Source of the DNA: Hyposmocoma kahamanoa
Taxonomy: Eukaryota > Arthropoda > Insecta > Lepidoptera > Cosmopterigidae
Assembly (NCBI RefSeq): GCF_003589595.1
Contig: NW_020654289.1
Location: 5,155,866-5,219,865, forward strand
Reading direction: 5' to 3'
DNA: 64,000 nucleotides
The notes under the pieces are model-generated. The model searched no databases and was not told the origin of the DNA. It saw only the letters and a program-made list of their open reading frames with translations. The translations under genes were made by a program, and so were the position numbers. How positions within the stretch are numbered: the stretch's first letter is position 1; each line of letters opens with the position of its first letter. Positions 1-12,462 of the stretch are shown piece after piece.

Positions 1-30
1 AGGGGTAAATGCTTCAAAGAGGAAAAATTA

Positions 31-1485
31 TCATTCTTCCTGTACTAGATCTGTTTCCCTTTCTTGTAAAGAATTGAAATAGATAATCATTATTTTTTCT
101 ATATTTTCTTCTTTAAGTCTATTTCTTTTTACATTTAATATCCACTTGAAGGTTGAGAAAGATCTCTCAACGTCCACAGACGTAAGAGGCGCAAATTTGA
201 AAAAATTTTCGTAATCTGTTTCATTTCCCTTCACAATTTTTTCACCTATTTCTCTAATTACATCATAATCGGGATTTCGATCTAGTACTTTTTCTATCTT
301 ACTATTTATTAATTCGTTTGAGGTCCAACTTAAACAAGACCTGACTTTATCAAAAATTAAAAATGAATCAATTATTGATATTTTTTTTGTTTGTATTTCA
401 GTAAGTGCTTCGTCTATTATTGTGAAATATTCATTAATAAAATTAAGCTCTGATACGATATTTTCATTTCGTATGACTCTTTTTGCTTTTTTAATTGATA
501 TAGACTCATTGCTGTTAAGACTGTTTAAAACATTCGATATTTCTCTAAAATGTGTAGCATAGTATGTTGCTGCCTTTAGCCACGTGCCCCACCTTGTAAT
601 TACAGGTTGTGGAGGCAGCGGCAAGTTTGGATACATGTTTTTTAAAATTCTGACCCGATTTGGGGATTTCAGAAATATCTTTTTGACATTGGATATTAAG
701 GAATCAACATTCTCGTATTGTGAACGAATTTGTTCTGCCAATCGGTTAAGAGCATGAGCTAAACACGTTATATGAATAATGTTAGGAAAATCAATTTTTA
801 ATAGGCGTCCAGTTCTCAACATATATGCCACACTATCTGTGCATAACATTAACACATTACTTGTTTTCTCTTCAAATGATTCTCCCCACATATTTCTTAA
901 AGATTCTATTACAAAATCGGACATAGTTATACTGTTCACTGTTTCTAGCATTTTACAAGCTATTAAATATGGTCTGGTAGCCACATTTTGTATAAGTGGC
1001 ATCACCAATAAATTTACAACGTATCTTCCCAAAAAATCCGTGGATTCGTCAAGTGATAACCAAATCTTGTTGTTTCCGATTACATCGTAAGTAGCTTTTA
1101 ATTGTGTTTGAAAAAATCTGTTAAAATATTGTTTCCGTAGCAATGATTCTGAAGGTACTGCCTTATTTGAGCAAGTACAACAACATTTTATACATATATA
1201 CTTGTTGAAAAATTTTTGTAACGTTGGGTTACTCACTTGTGTCCAAGGTATGTTACATAATATTAAAAATTCTATTAAATCAAAATAAAACTCATCCGGG
1301 GTTCTTTTTCGTCGTCTTGTATGAAGTGCGTTTATGATGTGCCGATCTACGTTGCTTTTACGAGTAGCTTTTATGTGGGATTCACATATTGTACAAAATA
1401 TGATACCACTTGCGGGATCGTAAACCAGTTCTGGGTAGTCGACAACCCAGCTATAAACCAGCTCTGATCTTGGTCTATTTTCCAT
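31..1485 (-). CDS. hAT-family transposase-like protein (BED-type finger, CGGBP1-like)
   Basis: An uninterrupted 484-codon frame. Residues 31-55 form a BED-like zinc finger (C31-x2-C34 with H49 and H55). The middle has the hAT RNase-H-fold landmarks: LSLDEST near residue 145 (probable first catalytic Asp), MLCTDSVAYM near 215 (second Asp), CLAHALN near 240 and RWGTWL near 300. The C-terminal 60 residues carry the hAT dimerisation block with DVERSFS, whose Glu fits the third acidic residue. The protein would be a nuclear DNA-binding transposase or a domesticated relative; CGGBP1-like host proteins come from this family. The left end of any element is cut by the window edge, and I could not find a matching terminal inverted repeat downstream of the ATG. 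The lack of stops suggests a young copy or selection. Confidence 0.85.
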   Translation of the reverse strand: MENRPRSELVYSWVVDYPELVYDPASGIIFCTICESHIKATRKSNVDRHIINALHTRRRKRTPDEFYFDLIEFLILCNIPWTQVSNPTLQKFFNKYICIKCCCTCSNKAVPSESLLRKQYFNRFFQTQLKATYDVIGNNKIWLSLDESTDFLGRYVVNLLVMPLIQNVATRPYLIACKMLETVNSITMSDFVIESLRNMWGESFEEKTSNVLMLCTDSVAYMLRTGRLLKIDFPNIIHITCLAHALNRLAEQIRSQYENVDSLISNVKKIFLKSPNRVRILKNMYPNLPLPPQPVITRWGTWLKAATYYATHFREISNVLNSLNSNESISIKKAKRVIRNENIVSELNFINEYFTIIDEALTEIQTKKISIIDSFLIFDKVRSCLSWTSNELINSKIEKVLDRNPDYDVIREIGEKIVKGNETDYENFFKFAPLTSVDVERSFSTFKWILNVKRNRLKEENIEKIMIIYFNSLQERETDLVQEE

Positions 1486-4400
1486 AGTGATAATACCTAA
1501 AATAAAAAAAAGCTGCTAATGACCATGTCAAAACATTTTGAAACAGAGTTTTTAAAAGTACTTAATTATATAACTGCCTATTTCACAAAAATACATTTTA
1601 AACACATAGTTGGTAAATTAAGAGCCTGTTCTCTTAGGAGCGTTCGACGCGCGTTTTGCTAACGCGCGCTTAGAACTAGTCGAATTTTACTACTAAATAG
1701 CCGTATACATAGTTAAAAAGTACGTCTTAAGTTGCACTTTTAAGATCTTTTACGAAGTTCGTAACTTTATTAGATTCAGCGTGCCTAATTTTTTTTGTTT
1801 TTTTTTCTCTCTAAAGCCCGCCGTTTTTGGAAAAGATATTTATATTATTATTGAGGTCTCATATTTTTCATTTCATCATAAAAATACCACACGCAAATAT
1901 CGTAAAACTCAGAAGTTATATTCAATTATAATTTTTTTCAGGGTAGTCACTTTTATGAAGGTACTTTTATATCTGGATGTTATGAAACGAGATAGATCTT
2001 TTAAAAATAAAATTAATAATTTTCTTCTTTAACATGTAGAATTACACATTCTTCATAATCATTTTTTTAAGTTAAATAGGTATTCTACTGTACGGTATAG
2101 GTATTACTGAGGTCTTTTCTCGGAAATCTGCTTTTTATTCCAAAAACCTATAGGTGTAACGATTAAAAATTGCAGTGTTATAGAAAAAATATATAATTTT
2201 GTAATTTGTGTAATTTTTTTCTGGATAAATTAAAAGAAAAAAATTATACTAAAATTAAAAACATTATAAGTAAATATTACATACGTAGTTTAAATGTATC
2301 TGTTTATTAGCACATTTTTACGAACCTCGGTAACTTTATTAGATTCAGGGTGAATTACTATTTTTAAATATTTATTTTAATTTTTTATCTCTAAAACTCT
2401 GCCGTATTTTCCCACTTTTTTTAAATAATTCTAATTAAAAAGATTGTCTAACTAAAAATTCAACAATAAATAATAAAAAATTCATTCTTACCTTGCAAGT
2501 GAAATAAATATGAAGTCCAAGTCGCAGGTAAAAGCTGGTTCAGGGATTCGTAGCGTAAAGTCGTCGTTTTAAGTAAAATCAAAATCCAGATCGCAATGCA
2601 AATCAAAAACCGTTGTGAGATAGCCAAGTTGTCAGAAAATACAGAAAAACTCAAAATAACACCCGAACGCATGACAAGCACAACATCGAATAAGAACAAT
2701 TACAAAAATTGTACTTAATGGGGTTACATGTAACTGCACGCAAGCAGGTATGTTGTCTCGTTCGCTCTTTTTTCCAGTTATCACTCAGACAATGAGATTA
2801 GCTTTAGAAACTAACAAAAAAAGATTTTTGTCTCACCACGCGGCACCCTTTGTCGCTTTCTTATCATCGCACGTTCTGGCACCACGCCGACATGGTGGTA
2901 ACGTGGTCTTTTTAGATGGATTTGAATGGAGAAATTATGCTAGGTTCAATATTATCAGGCGTTTTTACTTGAATGTCAACAACAGGGATAATAAAGTTAA
3001 CCCTCATAAAACATTTTTAAAGCAGGGATTTCGGTGTTGTCTTGTTTTGTAATATGATGCAATAATAACCGGCATATCATGATACTTTTCAACATTTTTA
3101 TAATCAAATCATCAAAAATTTTGACTTCTTTTATTACTTTGCAAGTTACATAATTAAAATGCAATAGTGCGTTGTATTATTTATTAATAAAGTCATAAAA
3201 TATAAATAAAAAAAGTTTAGATAGCAAATTTAAATTTGCAAATATTTTTACACTGAAGATAAGAAAATAGCAAATATCAAATTCGTTTGTAGTACAGCCC
3301 ACAAAATCAAGCCGTAGTTGTCAAACAAAGCCGGTGAAATTCCAAAATAACAAGCCGGGGTCAACACTTTAGTTTCACAACACGTGCGCACTCAGCAAAA
3401 GATTTTACAAGAGTTTTTTGCACGGATATTTCGCTGCAGAAATAAGTAATAGCTTCTCTTTCACACAACGTGGAAAGCCGTAACTGTTATCTCTTTTACA
3501 CAGTACAGAAACAAGATAAGATAAACTATAAAAACCGTCGATATTTAACAAAGGGCAAAGGTTGTTTAGTTTTAGTTTAATTTTCTGGTTTTTTTTAATA
3601 CCAGAATGTTGGTTAGTAAGGTCGATTATGTTTAAATTACCAAGTCAAATATTTCAATACGGAACCAGAACATATAAATGTACCATTTTTCACCGAAATT
3701 GCATCACCTCATTTTGGCAGTTCATCTTAAAAAAAACTCATCAAAGTGTCCGTTTGACCACAACGAAGTCTGATAAAAACTTGAAAAATTTTTATTTTGT
3801 GTGACGAACATCTTGTTTTTACCATTTTATGTATGTAGTACTTATGTTTATGTTAATAACAGCATCAGCGAAGACTGCTACACATTCTGTACCGATCTTA
3901 GATATATTTCTCCTTTTGAAAGAACAATTACTTTAGTGAGTCAAACTAAACACTATAATTATTATAAATAAATACCTACGTATAAATAAAACGTAATACA
4001 ACAATATTAATTTTATTCAGTAGTATTATGAATTTATTCAATAGTAATTTAAATTAGTTCAAGTAATACGTATCCCGGGATATTTTTTGATCATATCACG
4101 AAATGGGTATGTCCATACTAAGAAAACGTTCAAACTTTAGGTATAAAAACTCCCTCAATTCCGATCACTGCTCATAAATCATCATCACCATTTAATTTCA
4201 TTATTCCACATTAAATCCTCACGTCATTTACAGTTAAAATATGTAGATATACAGGCCCTTTTAGGGTTGAGTATTGTGTTTCGTCTGGATTGTGTTTAAT
4301 GGTAATTTTTTTATACTGATTGTACTTTTCATGTCATTTTATATGTTACAGCCTTTTTCATTTTTTCTTTTAAATGAATTATGGGACGAACCTATTCTTT

Positions 4401-4696
4401 TCTTTCTCTAAAGCTGGGCTTCAACTTATTTCGCATAGAACCCGTTGTACATTATTACTGTATTCTCTTTAGCACATTGATGGCTTTCTAAATTAACAAC
4501 TACTTGTGAACATTTTAATTTTAACGGCTTATTAAAAGGGGAACTTTGATTCGAAAGTTTGAAGAAAGCATGGACCTTGTAAAAACCACAATGTGTGCTG
4601 TGAATATTAACACTACTATACTAATTATGAGCTTCCGCGACGTTGGCCCAAATATAACATTTTGCTGCTAACCTATCATCTCCAATTAGAAGATTT
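1486..4696. other. AT-rich region without recognisable genes
   Basis: Only short unsupported frames are seen. The one structure I noted is a diverged direct repeat: about 1748-1830 and 2318-2420 share the string taactttattagattcag followed by a T-rich run and a similar ctctaaa-cccg block. It may be non-coding DNA of the neighbouring hAT element or an independent decayed repeat. Confidence 0.4.
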
Positions 4697-4990
4697 TTAT
4701 AATACAAAGTAACGGGACGAACAAGCCATGTGCCCGTTGAAAAGCGAGACGCCTGTCCCTAACAGTTGCAGTGCCACTCAGAGCTTTAAATCATAAAGAC
4801 CGTAGGGGCACTGTCACTGCGCCCGACACCCAGAGACATAAGTCGACAAGTCCCATGTGCCTGTAATTTCACCAGCACCCTTACCCTTCGAAACCGGTAA
4901 TGTTCACATTACTGCTTGGCGGCAGAAATAGGTAAGATGGCTTCCCTGGACGAACTTTTTCACATAAAGCTCTATTTCTACTAAAACTAT
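4697..4990 (-). repeat. Interspersed repeat family B (non-autonomous retroelement), near full length
   Basis: Read on the minus strand it runs from a CTCTTTCACA-like start region through GCCGCCAAGCAGTAATG, then the family core ACTTGTCAACTTA...TGACGGGCGCAGTGGCAGTGCCCC, and ends at GTTCGTCCCGTCACTTG-like sequence. Nine copies of this roughly 290-bp family are seen in the window, several truncated at the 5' end, which fits reverse transcription from the 3' end. No tRNA boxes are visible, so it may be a SINE with another head or a LINE-derived fragment. Confidence 0.75.
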
Positions 4991-5706
4991 ATTATTATAC
5001 TTTTGAGTTCATTTGAATTCTTACACATTTTAAATGAAACTATTTTTTACTGTAATATTGGATATAACCGGTTGACTTTACTAACAGTCAGCCGTGACCA
5101 TGAAACAAAGATAGAAGAAAGTTGCTTATTCCGTTAATAATTTACTTTTTTAGCGCAGTACACAGACATTATATGATTTGACAGATAATACAACACAATT
5201 ATACAGGTTTTATTAATAAATAATTCGGCTTATTAACTAAATAAATAAACTAAGCACTAAAATTGGAACAATAGAGTGTGCTCTGTGCTATTACGGAATC
5301 CGTCATTCACTCAGCTTATGTCGTCTCACTGAGTGCAACGATTTAAGATCCCTTTGTACCGCAAATGGCTACTGACGAGAATTACCACTTTCTATTACAC
5401 AACTGGTCAACGTTGGCAGTTGCAATAAAAGACAAGCGCAATGTTAATGCAATTGTCAAGTTTCGGAGAGCGGTGTTAATCCCTATGGCGATATAGACCT
5501 ATGACTTTAATTTCCAAGTCAAATGTGACTTGCAATAGTAAAAGTAGTAAAAATAATTAATTTATTTCAAAATTTTGGATTATTACTTACGTGCAGTAAA
5601 GTAAGCTTTATGATTCCAAACTCCCAAAATAGGGTAATTTGTGACATGAGAACTTGTGTTAACTGGCCACTTGTAAAAGAAACCAAAAAAAAAACAAATA
5701 CGTAAT
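4991..5706. other. No recognised feature
   Basis: AT-rich DNA with a somewhat more GC-rich stretch around 5270-5500. A small piece near 5090-5105 (cagtcagccgtgaccatg) matches part of the repeat found as a palindrome at 44.1 kb. Confidence 0.3.
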
Positions 5707-5970
5707 TTGAAAAAGGAACTCTTTGTGAGTAGGTTACTTTTTACCTTAAGAGACTGTCATTTGTTTTTTCATTGTGGAGTCGTTTTCAAAACTGTAAGTA
5801 TTGCAATGAATTTCTTTTGTGAAAATTGTCGGTCCATGATTTTTTACGATTTTCGATGTGCCTTAAGTCAACAAGACAGTTATCACAGCCTTCAATTGGC
5901 ATTTGGTGATGAAATCCCAAGTCGTAGCTATGTATCTTCGTGGTTCAGTGAATTTAGACGAAGAATGTGA
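5707..5970 (+). pseudogene. Mariner-like transposase N-terminal fragment
   Basis: The last 54 codons, from an internal ATG at 5809, read as the N-terminal helix-turn-helix (HTH_48) of mariner transposases: IFYDFRCALSQQDSY, LQLAFGDEIPS and SSWFSEFRRR match the family pattern for the first DNA-binding helices. The frame then stops and the flank turns into repeat family C, so the second HTH and the whole DD34D catalytic domain are missing. The preceding 34 codons are not recognisably mariner. A dead fragment. Confidence 0.7.
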
Positions 5971-5974
5971 AAAG

Positions 5975-6535
5975 TGAAGATCGTCTTTTTTTTAAGTCGG
6001 TTAAAAAGTTACATTTCGCAACTTCACCTGCACCTTGCCACCTTACCATAGCGATGTTTATTATAAAAATAATTGGAAAGTACTTGTATCGTAAAACTTG
6101 ATCGACTGCGGTAATTAAACAGTCACAAGAACTGAGCGAAACTAATCGTTCAACGTTGTAAATATATTTCAATTAACCGACAGTATTAAAAAAAATTCCA
6201 TCGATATCCGTTCGCCATATAAAATAATGTGGAAGCGACACGCTTCGTGTGGACCCTTAAAATATCCACAACATAGGCGTGGAACAGTCTGGTCCCCCGA
6301 TGAAGGAAAGGGGAAGATGGAATTAATTAGTGCAGTCCTATTAATTAACCGACTTAAAAAAGAGAAGGTTCTCAAATGTACTGTTTTTTTGTATGTATGT
6401 TACGCGTTTGGCAAACTCGGGAATGAATCCGGTTTCGCGCACTTTCTGGTAACCAATTTCAGTAAAACTTGGCAAATAAATGTAATTCCACGAACTTGTG
6501 AGGTCTTTTTTTTTATAAAAAAGTTACATTTATAA
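5975..6535. repeat. Repeat family C, two arms facing each other
   Basis: Family C is the common lepidopteran repeat whose end reads accgacttaaaaaagagaagg, followed by a ttttgtatgtatgttacg block. One arm end lies at about 5985-6003 on the minus strand (aagtcggttaaaaag) and the other starts at about 6337 on the plus strand. The plus arm continues through gaatccggtttcgcgcac and gtaaccaatttcagtaaaact. The same blocks recur at 26.7-27.4 kb and 28.8-29.2 kb. No coding content. Confidence 0.6.
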
Positions 6536-6764
6536 GTTTGGTGATTAGTTACGTCGGTACGAAGCAACACCGAACTATCATCGTAACGTTCTTTTCTTTG
6601 ATAGTCACCACTGGCAGTCAAAAACTCTGGCCTAGTAACATTCTAAACCGGATTAAGTACAATTTTGGGCTTATCGTGTCGACCATCGCAAGCGACCGCG
6701 ATTTGTGGTTTTATCACATGAAAGTCATAAAAAAATATAAACAACAGGAAACAAGTTAGGGCGC

Positions 6765-7103
6765 GTTCCCATTATGTACGAGCGTTTTATTTATCGTTGA
6801 ACGACTGACGTGTCTACCTGCTCCCACTAGATCGTGACGACAATTTATCGGTTCATGGCACGCCTTGTCTGCGATTATTTGTCGTCACATTTTTATCGTG
6901 ACGTTTTATTTATCGTCTGACGACTGTAGTTCTAGCTCTTCCCATTGTCTCGACAGTCTGTCGTCGTAATGATAAAAAAGTCGTGATCAACAGTTAATCG
7001 TGTTGTACTATACATACATATGTGAACAACTTCATTTGAATATACAAGCCACGACATTTTAAAATGCACTATCTGTCGTCACAACATAATGTGAACACAC
7101 CTT
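6765..7103. mobile_element. PIF/Harbinger-like MITE with TTA target-site duplication
   Basis: About 340 bp bounded by imperfect inverted repeats: GGGCGCGTTCCCATTATGT on the left and ACATAATGTGAACACACC on the right. Each end is flanked by TTA, which fits the 3-bp TTA duplication of PIF/Harbinger transposons. The interior repeats the words cgtgacg, tttatttatcg and gtcgtca and has no open frame, so it must be mobilised in trans. The superfamily call is inferred from the TSD and end sequence only. Confidence 0.6.
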
Positions 7104-7425
7104 ACGTGTGTGTGGAATTTTCTCTCTCATAATTAAACGTAAAAAAGTTAGGGAGTAATTTCGTTCGTAGAATCTTTAAACTTTTTGATGTGACCTTGTT
7201 AGACCGTGGGTGGGTACGAATATCTCACACAAAATTTGTAAAAGTATAATTTGTAAGAACTATTGAGGTACTAGGCTTCAATTCTCGAATACTGCGACAT
7301 TAATGCACCTTGTAAAATAATGTCGCATCTGTCTACAGACAATGTTTCTGAAACTGGTCCACATTATTTTTATTCTCATTAGCAATAAAGATGCTTGAGA
7401 TTTCAAACATATTTTATTTTTAATT

Positions 7426-7585
7426 GTCTCCCGTGGTTAAACGGTTGCCATGGCTGCCTGAAGAAATATTGGTTTACTACATTTATTTCTCTCGCCAGTT
7501 TGCGTGTTATTTGTGTTTTTCTATGCGTGTGACCACGACCCCGGCGGCGACACAGGGTTTTCCTAGTGCGGAGCTATGAGTGTAT
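7426..7585 (+). mobile_element. tRNA-derived SINE family A, diverged copy
   Basis: Starts with a degraded tRNA-like head (cgtggttaaacggttgcc, the A-box region), has lost the B-box part, and continues with the family body (acatttatttctctcg, gacacagggttttcctagtgcgg). It is the most diverged of nine family A copies. Confidence 0.75.
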
Positions 7586-9062
7586 GTGCCTTACTAATAA
7601 TAATTAATGTTCCGTTTTTGTCGATTGTATTTAAAACGTATTCAATAATGAACTCTTAATTTTGTTTCGAGTGTAATAACAGAATATAACTAAGCCTACC
7701 ATTGTGTTATTTGAGTCTAAAGACATCTTCGTTAAAAATTAAATTAACTTAATAGTAATTTCAACATTTTGTCTCAGTTTCTTAATCTCCACTGCGTCCG
7801 AGCGGTCGTTTCATGTCGAGTACAGATGATGGATTTTTATCTATCGTGCGACTCTGAGAATATCAAAAATTGTTTACGATCGTCATCCGCCTTACTTTTT
7901 CGACATTGCCCTACTGTAACGTGTTCTCTATCGCCCGACAATGGGCCTCTTACATATTAATTCTAAAAATAGCAAGTACGTACTTACGCCGAAACTATTC
8001 GACTGACTTTCACTGTTCGTAAAATGTTATTTATAACTCCATGACGCGGTTGCTAAACAACTTCCATTTTTTATTTCGCTTTCGCTGGCTTTTTTTTTCC
8101 TAGAGTAAGTTGTGAACTACTTAAGAGAATATACTTAAAAATTACATTAGATCCGTTCAAAATCATAATTGAAAATCGATCCCACTGTGATTGGTAATAA
8201 AAAGTTATTATGATAGTTTAGTTTGGTTTATTTCTCTCAACATGACAAATCTCATTCAAATACAATTACATGTCATTTTATATTACTCTTTGAAAAGTGA
8301 GCGTCAGTTTACAAAATAATGAAGAAATAATTATATAATAGTAAGTCATAAGTACACAACAGTGTACATATACAAATCAACATAATTAATGATACTAAAT
8401 AAATAATTGAATTAAACTAATAATGTCAAGTGTATACAGGAAAATGTCAATACGGATTCTTAATAACTAATTAAAAAATATCATAATTTAATTAATTATT
8501 TATTAAATACTGTGAGGGTACTCTGTTACTGAGTAAAGGGACTTTTCCAATAAAAGGTTCTTCAGTCTGCACCTGAACGTTTCCTCACAACATTTGTGTA
8601 AAGTGTAAAATACATTTTGTTTTGAAGTACATAATTTTTTTGCGTCGTCTTAGATAGATACCCCGTATACAAAGTGTTGTAATATGTGTCCAATAATTTG
8701 GAATGTAAATTAATATTAGACAAAAAATTAAGCTTTTATTCGAATTTTGAATGGATTATTCGGAACGTTGGACTTATAAGGGAAAGTATGTATTAAATGA
8801 TTACATGCAACTATGAAGCGAATTTTAAGATGGATTTGTAGATAATTCCGAATGGAAAAGATGAGAAATAGGTACAAAAGTAGAAGTTGGAAAGTAACCG
8901 TTTCTCGTATTGTGTAGACCTATACTTATGTCAAAGTGTGGGTCACATTACTCGGAAGGTATTAAATTGTTTTTAATTCTGATTGCTAATACAAAACTCG
9001 AACACAAAGAAAAATTTCTTCGACCCGATGGAACTTGAACCCTTGAGCACACTGTACCATAG
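7586..9062. other. No recognised feature
   Basis: AT-rich DNA. The 63-codon frame at 7769 has no domain I know. The stretch 8300-8510 is very AT-rich and low in complexity. Confidence 0.3.
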
Positions 9063-9580
9063 CTAGAAATGGGAAAAATTGCTTATTTTTTTAAACCATT
9101 AAACTTTGTGCATTTTTGTAAAAAACCGTGCTTTTTTAAACGCTTTTTCACTTAAGCGCTTTTTAGTTTCAAGCTAACAAAATCGTTAAAATAACGTTTA
9201 AGCTCGTAGACTTTTACATTAAAAAAAGCTCGCATTGTTGTATTGATATCGAAAAGCAAGTGTAGACCACTACACGTTTTAGGATAAGTAAGTTTATTTG
9301 TAAAAAACGAGTTTTATTTTTATTTATAACATAGGTAACATTATTATATTAATATTTTGTTCATTGGCGTTTCAAAGCGTTCAAAAACATAAGTTGTTTA
9401 ACTTTTGTAGTTGTTAACCGTTGACATGGAAAGAACTGCTTATTTTTGTAAAAAGCGTGCTTGTAAAAGCGCTTTTCACTTAAACGCTTTTTAGTTTAAT
9501 GCTTAAAAAGTCGTTTAGAAAAACATTTAAGCGCATAGACTTTTATGTTTTAAAAAAACTTGCAACGTTATATTGAATTA
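9063..9580. repeat. Direct repeat pair rich in AAGCGCTTTT words
   Basis: Two diverged copies, about 9063-9245 and 9424-9580, share the order ctgcttattttt, aaaaagcgtgctt, cacttaaacgctttttagttt, gtttaagc and catagacttttat. A third weaker relative with the same words, partly inverted, lies at about 9670-9760. Likely a decayed mobile element; no frame of interest. Confidence 0.55.
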
Positions 9581-9913
9581 ATTTGTTTAGGAAACATAGA
9601 TGGCGCTACTTGAAACTTAGACACATTGTAAAAAATTAAATTGTTGAGTATAGAATTGACCAGTGACCAACGCTTACGCTTAAAATGAAAAGCGTGCTTA
9701 TGCGCTTGTTTAAAAAAGGAAACTTTTTTATGAGCTTTTCGTTTAAACGCCTCTAACCATAACATTGCTCTATACCGATGAGCTACAGGTCAAGTTATCG
9801 AGTTGACGAAATTCTTCAATTTGTTTTTGTTATAGGTCTCTGTACTGGTTTTCCGGCTTTCAGTGCCGTAAGTGACATCTAGTGAGAGTTTTTAGTAACC
9901 TTGAAAGAATTCA

Positions 9914-10130
9914 ACTGCCTCTGTGGCCTAACGGTTACCATGCCGGACTGCCACGCAGAGGTCCCAGGTTCGATTCCCGGGCCGGGAGAAATATTTGTAT
10001 GACCTACATTTGTTTCTCTCCTGAGTTTGGGTGTAATTTGTGGTTGTCTATATGTGTGTCCATGGCACCCGCGACACAGGGTTTCCCTAGTGCGGGGCTA
10101 TGTTGAGTGTGTGTGTGTGTGTGTTAATTG
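9914..10130 (+). mobile_element. tRNA-derived SINE family A, full-length copy
   Basis: The best copy of the family. The tRNA-like head has an A box in tggcctaacggttaccatg and a B box in ggttcgattccc, so it should derive from a tRNA and carry a Pol III promoter. A unique body follows (atttgtttctctcc, gggtgtaatttgtggttg, cgacacagggtttccctag) and the copy ends in a TG-rich microsatellite. Other copies end in a TTA microsatellite instead. Confidence 0.9.
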
Positions 10131-11235
10131 TAACCCTAACAACCGTGATCAGGATCACAGCAGTAAAACAGAAAACCTCCGGTCCACAAATTTATTAAAT
10201 GTGAAGGAAAAGGTAAAGTAAAAAACTGTAACAAATAAAAGGTAGATGTAGAAAACAGTACATTAATAAAAAACACTCCCTATCTTGGATCTAAAAAATG
10301 GTAGATGTTAGATTTAGGGACTTACCCCTTGTCGGGTTTCATTATTTTGAATTACAGATATTGGATAGACGGATTCGCTCATTATGGTCAATACATGATT
10401 TACATTGATTGTATTATGATTAAACTTGAAAAGAATAAAAAGTTAGACAATTTGATTTAGTAGTTCTGTCCGCCATCGCGGTCAAGCAGAGTGGCCGTGG
10501 TACGAAACAAAAATGCAACCTTCTCACTGCAGCCGGTGACTTTACAGGTACCAAAAGCTAACGTTGATATCGATTCTTGGTCAAATGTATTATTTTAATA
10601 TTTCATTGTGTTTGATCTTTATATTAATGATCACAACAAACTAGGGCAGTTATATCACAAATAATCTCAATAATACATTTGTTTTTAATTCTGTTGATAA
10701 TTCCTCGAAGAATATTAATTAGAATGTATCTGTAAGTAGCCATTAGCCTACCAAGGCCGAGTGGAGAAACTGCTATGCAATTTCAGCGGCCAATAACATT
10801 TCATTATAACGACAAACGGCTTGGAGTTGTCAAACTAATGCAATACGATTGGTTGTTGAAACACTAATCTCCTTAGACAACCCAACCGTAGCCTACAGTT
10901 TGTACTGCAGGCGCTAAATGAGGAGGTCCCGGGTTCGATTCCCGGTACGACTAATTTGAGAAATTAATATCTCTAAATTGATTCTGGTCTGGGTGTTCCG
11001 GGATGTGCCCCAGAGTGAATACCATTGCTCTGGTACTCAAAGTGTAGGTATTAGGAAATAAAAATACGTCGGTCCGTAGAGACGGGCTGTGGATTAAAAC
11101 ACAATGAACCCGTCCGGTTTTTTGTGCGGGTTTTAACCCATTTCTGCCCAATTTCGTGAGTGGAACCCATTATACGCGTAAAATAATACGGAAGTTGGTA
11201 TAATTCCATACTTATTACAAAAAATCTTTCTTCAT
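10131..11235. other. Unannotated DNA with an isolated B-box fragment
   Basis: Mostly unique AT-rich DNA. At 10921-10955 the string gaggtcccgggttcgattcc followed by cggtacgacta looks like the 3' half of a tRNA or SINE head. There is no matching A-box arm folding into a tRNA upstream, so I treat it as a SINE relic and not a tRNA gene. Confidence 0.4.
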
Positions 11236-11236
11236 T

Positions 11237-11522
11237 CAGTAGCAGTAGTGTTCCTTGTGAAAGAGTTCATCCAGGGTAATATTGCCATCTTGCCTATTTT
11301 GGCCACGAAGCAGTAATGTCAGCATTACTGTGTTTCGGTTTTTTAAGGGTAAGGGTTCTGGTGAAATTGCAGTGGGACTTGTCAACACATGTATCAGGGT
11401 GACGGGCGCACGGTTGTGATTTGAAGCTCTGAGTGGCTCTGCAACTGTTATGGACAGGCGTGTCGCTGACCGCCAGGCCCACGACTGATTCGTCCCATCA
11501 CTTGATATATGTATATAAAAAA
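11237..11522 (+). repeat. Interspersed repeat family B, near full length
   Basis: Starts near tgaaagagttcatccagg, passes gaagcagtaatg and gtgacgggcgca, and ends at gttatggacaggcgtgtcgc...ttcgtcccatcacttgat. It lacks the ggcagtgcccctcagatct block that other copies keep. No functional frame is inferred. Confidence 0.75.
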
Positions 11523-12462
11523 TATCCACCTTGCAATCATGTGGACTTTCACTTACTACTAGGGAAGCATTACGATTAAATATTTATAAAAATCGAAACA
11601 ACGATTTTTTTGTATCGGTTTATTTCAATACGACTTTCAAGCGAATCTGTTCAATACAAAGGCAAAATATGTGACCTAGCAATAAACATTTTGTATTAAT
11701 ATCGTTACATTTGAACAAAACTCGATTTACATATTTTAGTTGTAAATAGTTTTACCCTCGATTTCGGGCATTAATGGGTTTTAACCCGATTTAAACAAAA
11801 CATTAACAAAGCGCCGGTTTAAAACCCAGGCGCTTGCCCTCTCTGGCGGGGTGCTTGGTAGCTTGGTGATTACGGCAATTACCTATGCTTCTTATAGAAG
11901 TGTCCTATATCCCACAGTGCATTGTTGCAAGATAATACGACGACGTAGAGTTCTTTTATTAAACTTGATTTCAACAGTGCATGTTCTAAAACACCCCGAA
12001 ATTAACCTACTTTGCAATAAACTACGAAACGACCAATTTCACAATTTTTAAATTTAAAATTGCGCAACTCATGTTTATTTAATTTTGACGCTAGTTTAAC
12101 AGTTGTGTAAGTAGTTCAACACTACAAAACTAATTTGCTATGGTATGCAGAGAATTCGACCTTTACAATTCTAATTTTGAAGGACTACCTTCATTTGCAA
12201 ATTTGGAGAGCCTGTTTCATACACTTTCATTTAATACAGTCACGTATGGTTGCGACATTGTAGTTTAAATTCAAATTTTGTATTTGAATATTTTGTAACA
12301 AAAACTAATTGGGTACAAAATTTGAAATTTAATTACGGCAATCATTTCTATTATTTCATTTCTAATTCGGGACTTAATTACGTATAAAACATATTTTATT
12401 TACCTCGACTTTTCGGACATATTGCAACGTCCATGGTCTCGAAGAGACTGAAGAGGCGGGTG

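Noticed and set aside
9914..9990. tRNA-like sequence with A and B boxes
   Set aside because: The same head with the same non-tRNA body recurs nine times and the cloverleaf is incomplete, so it is a SINE, not a tRNA gene.
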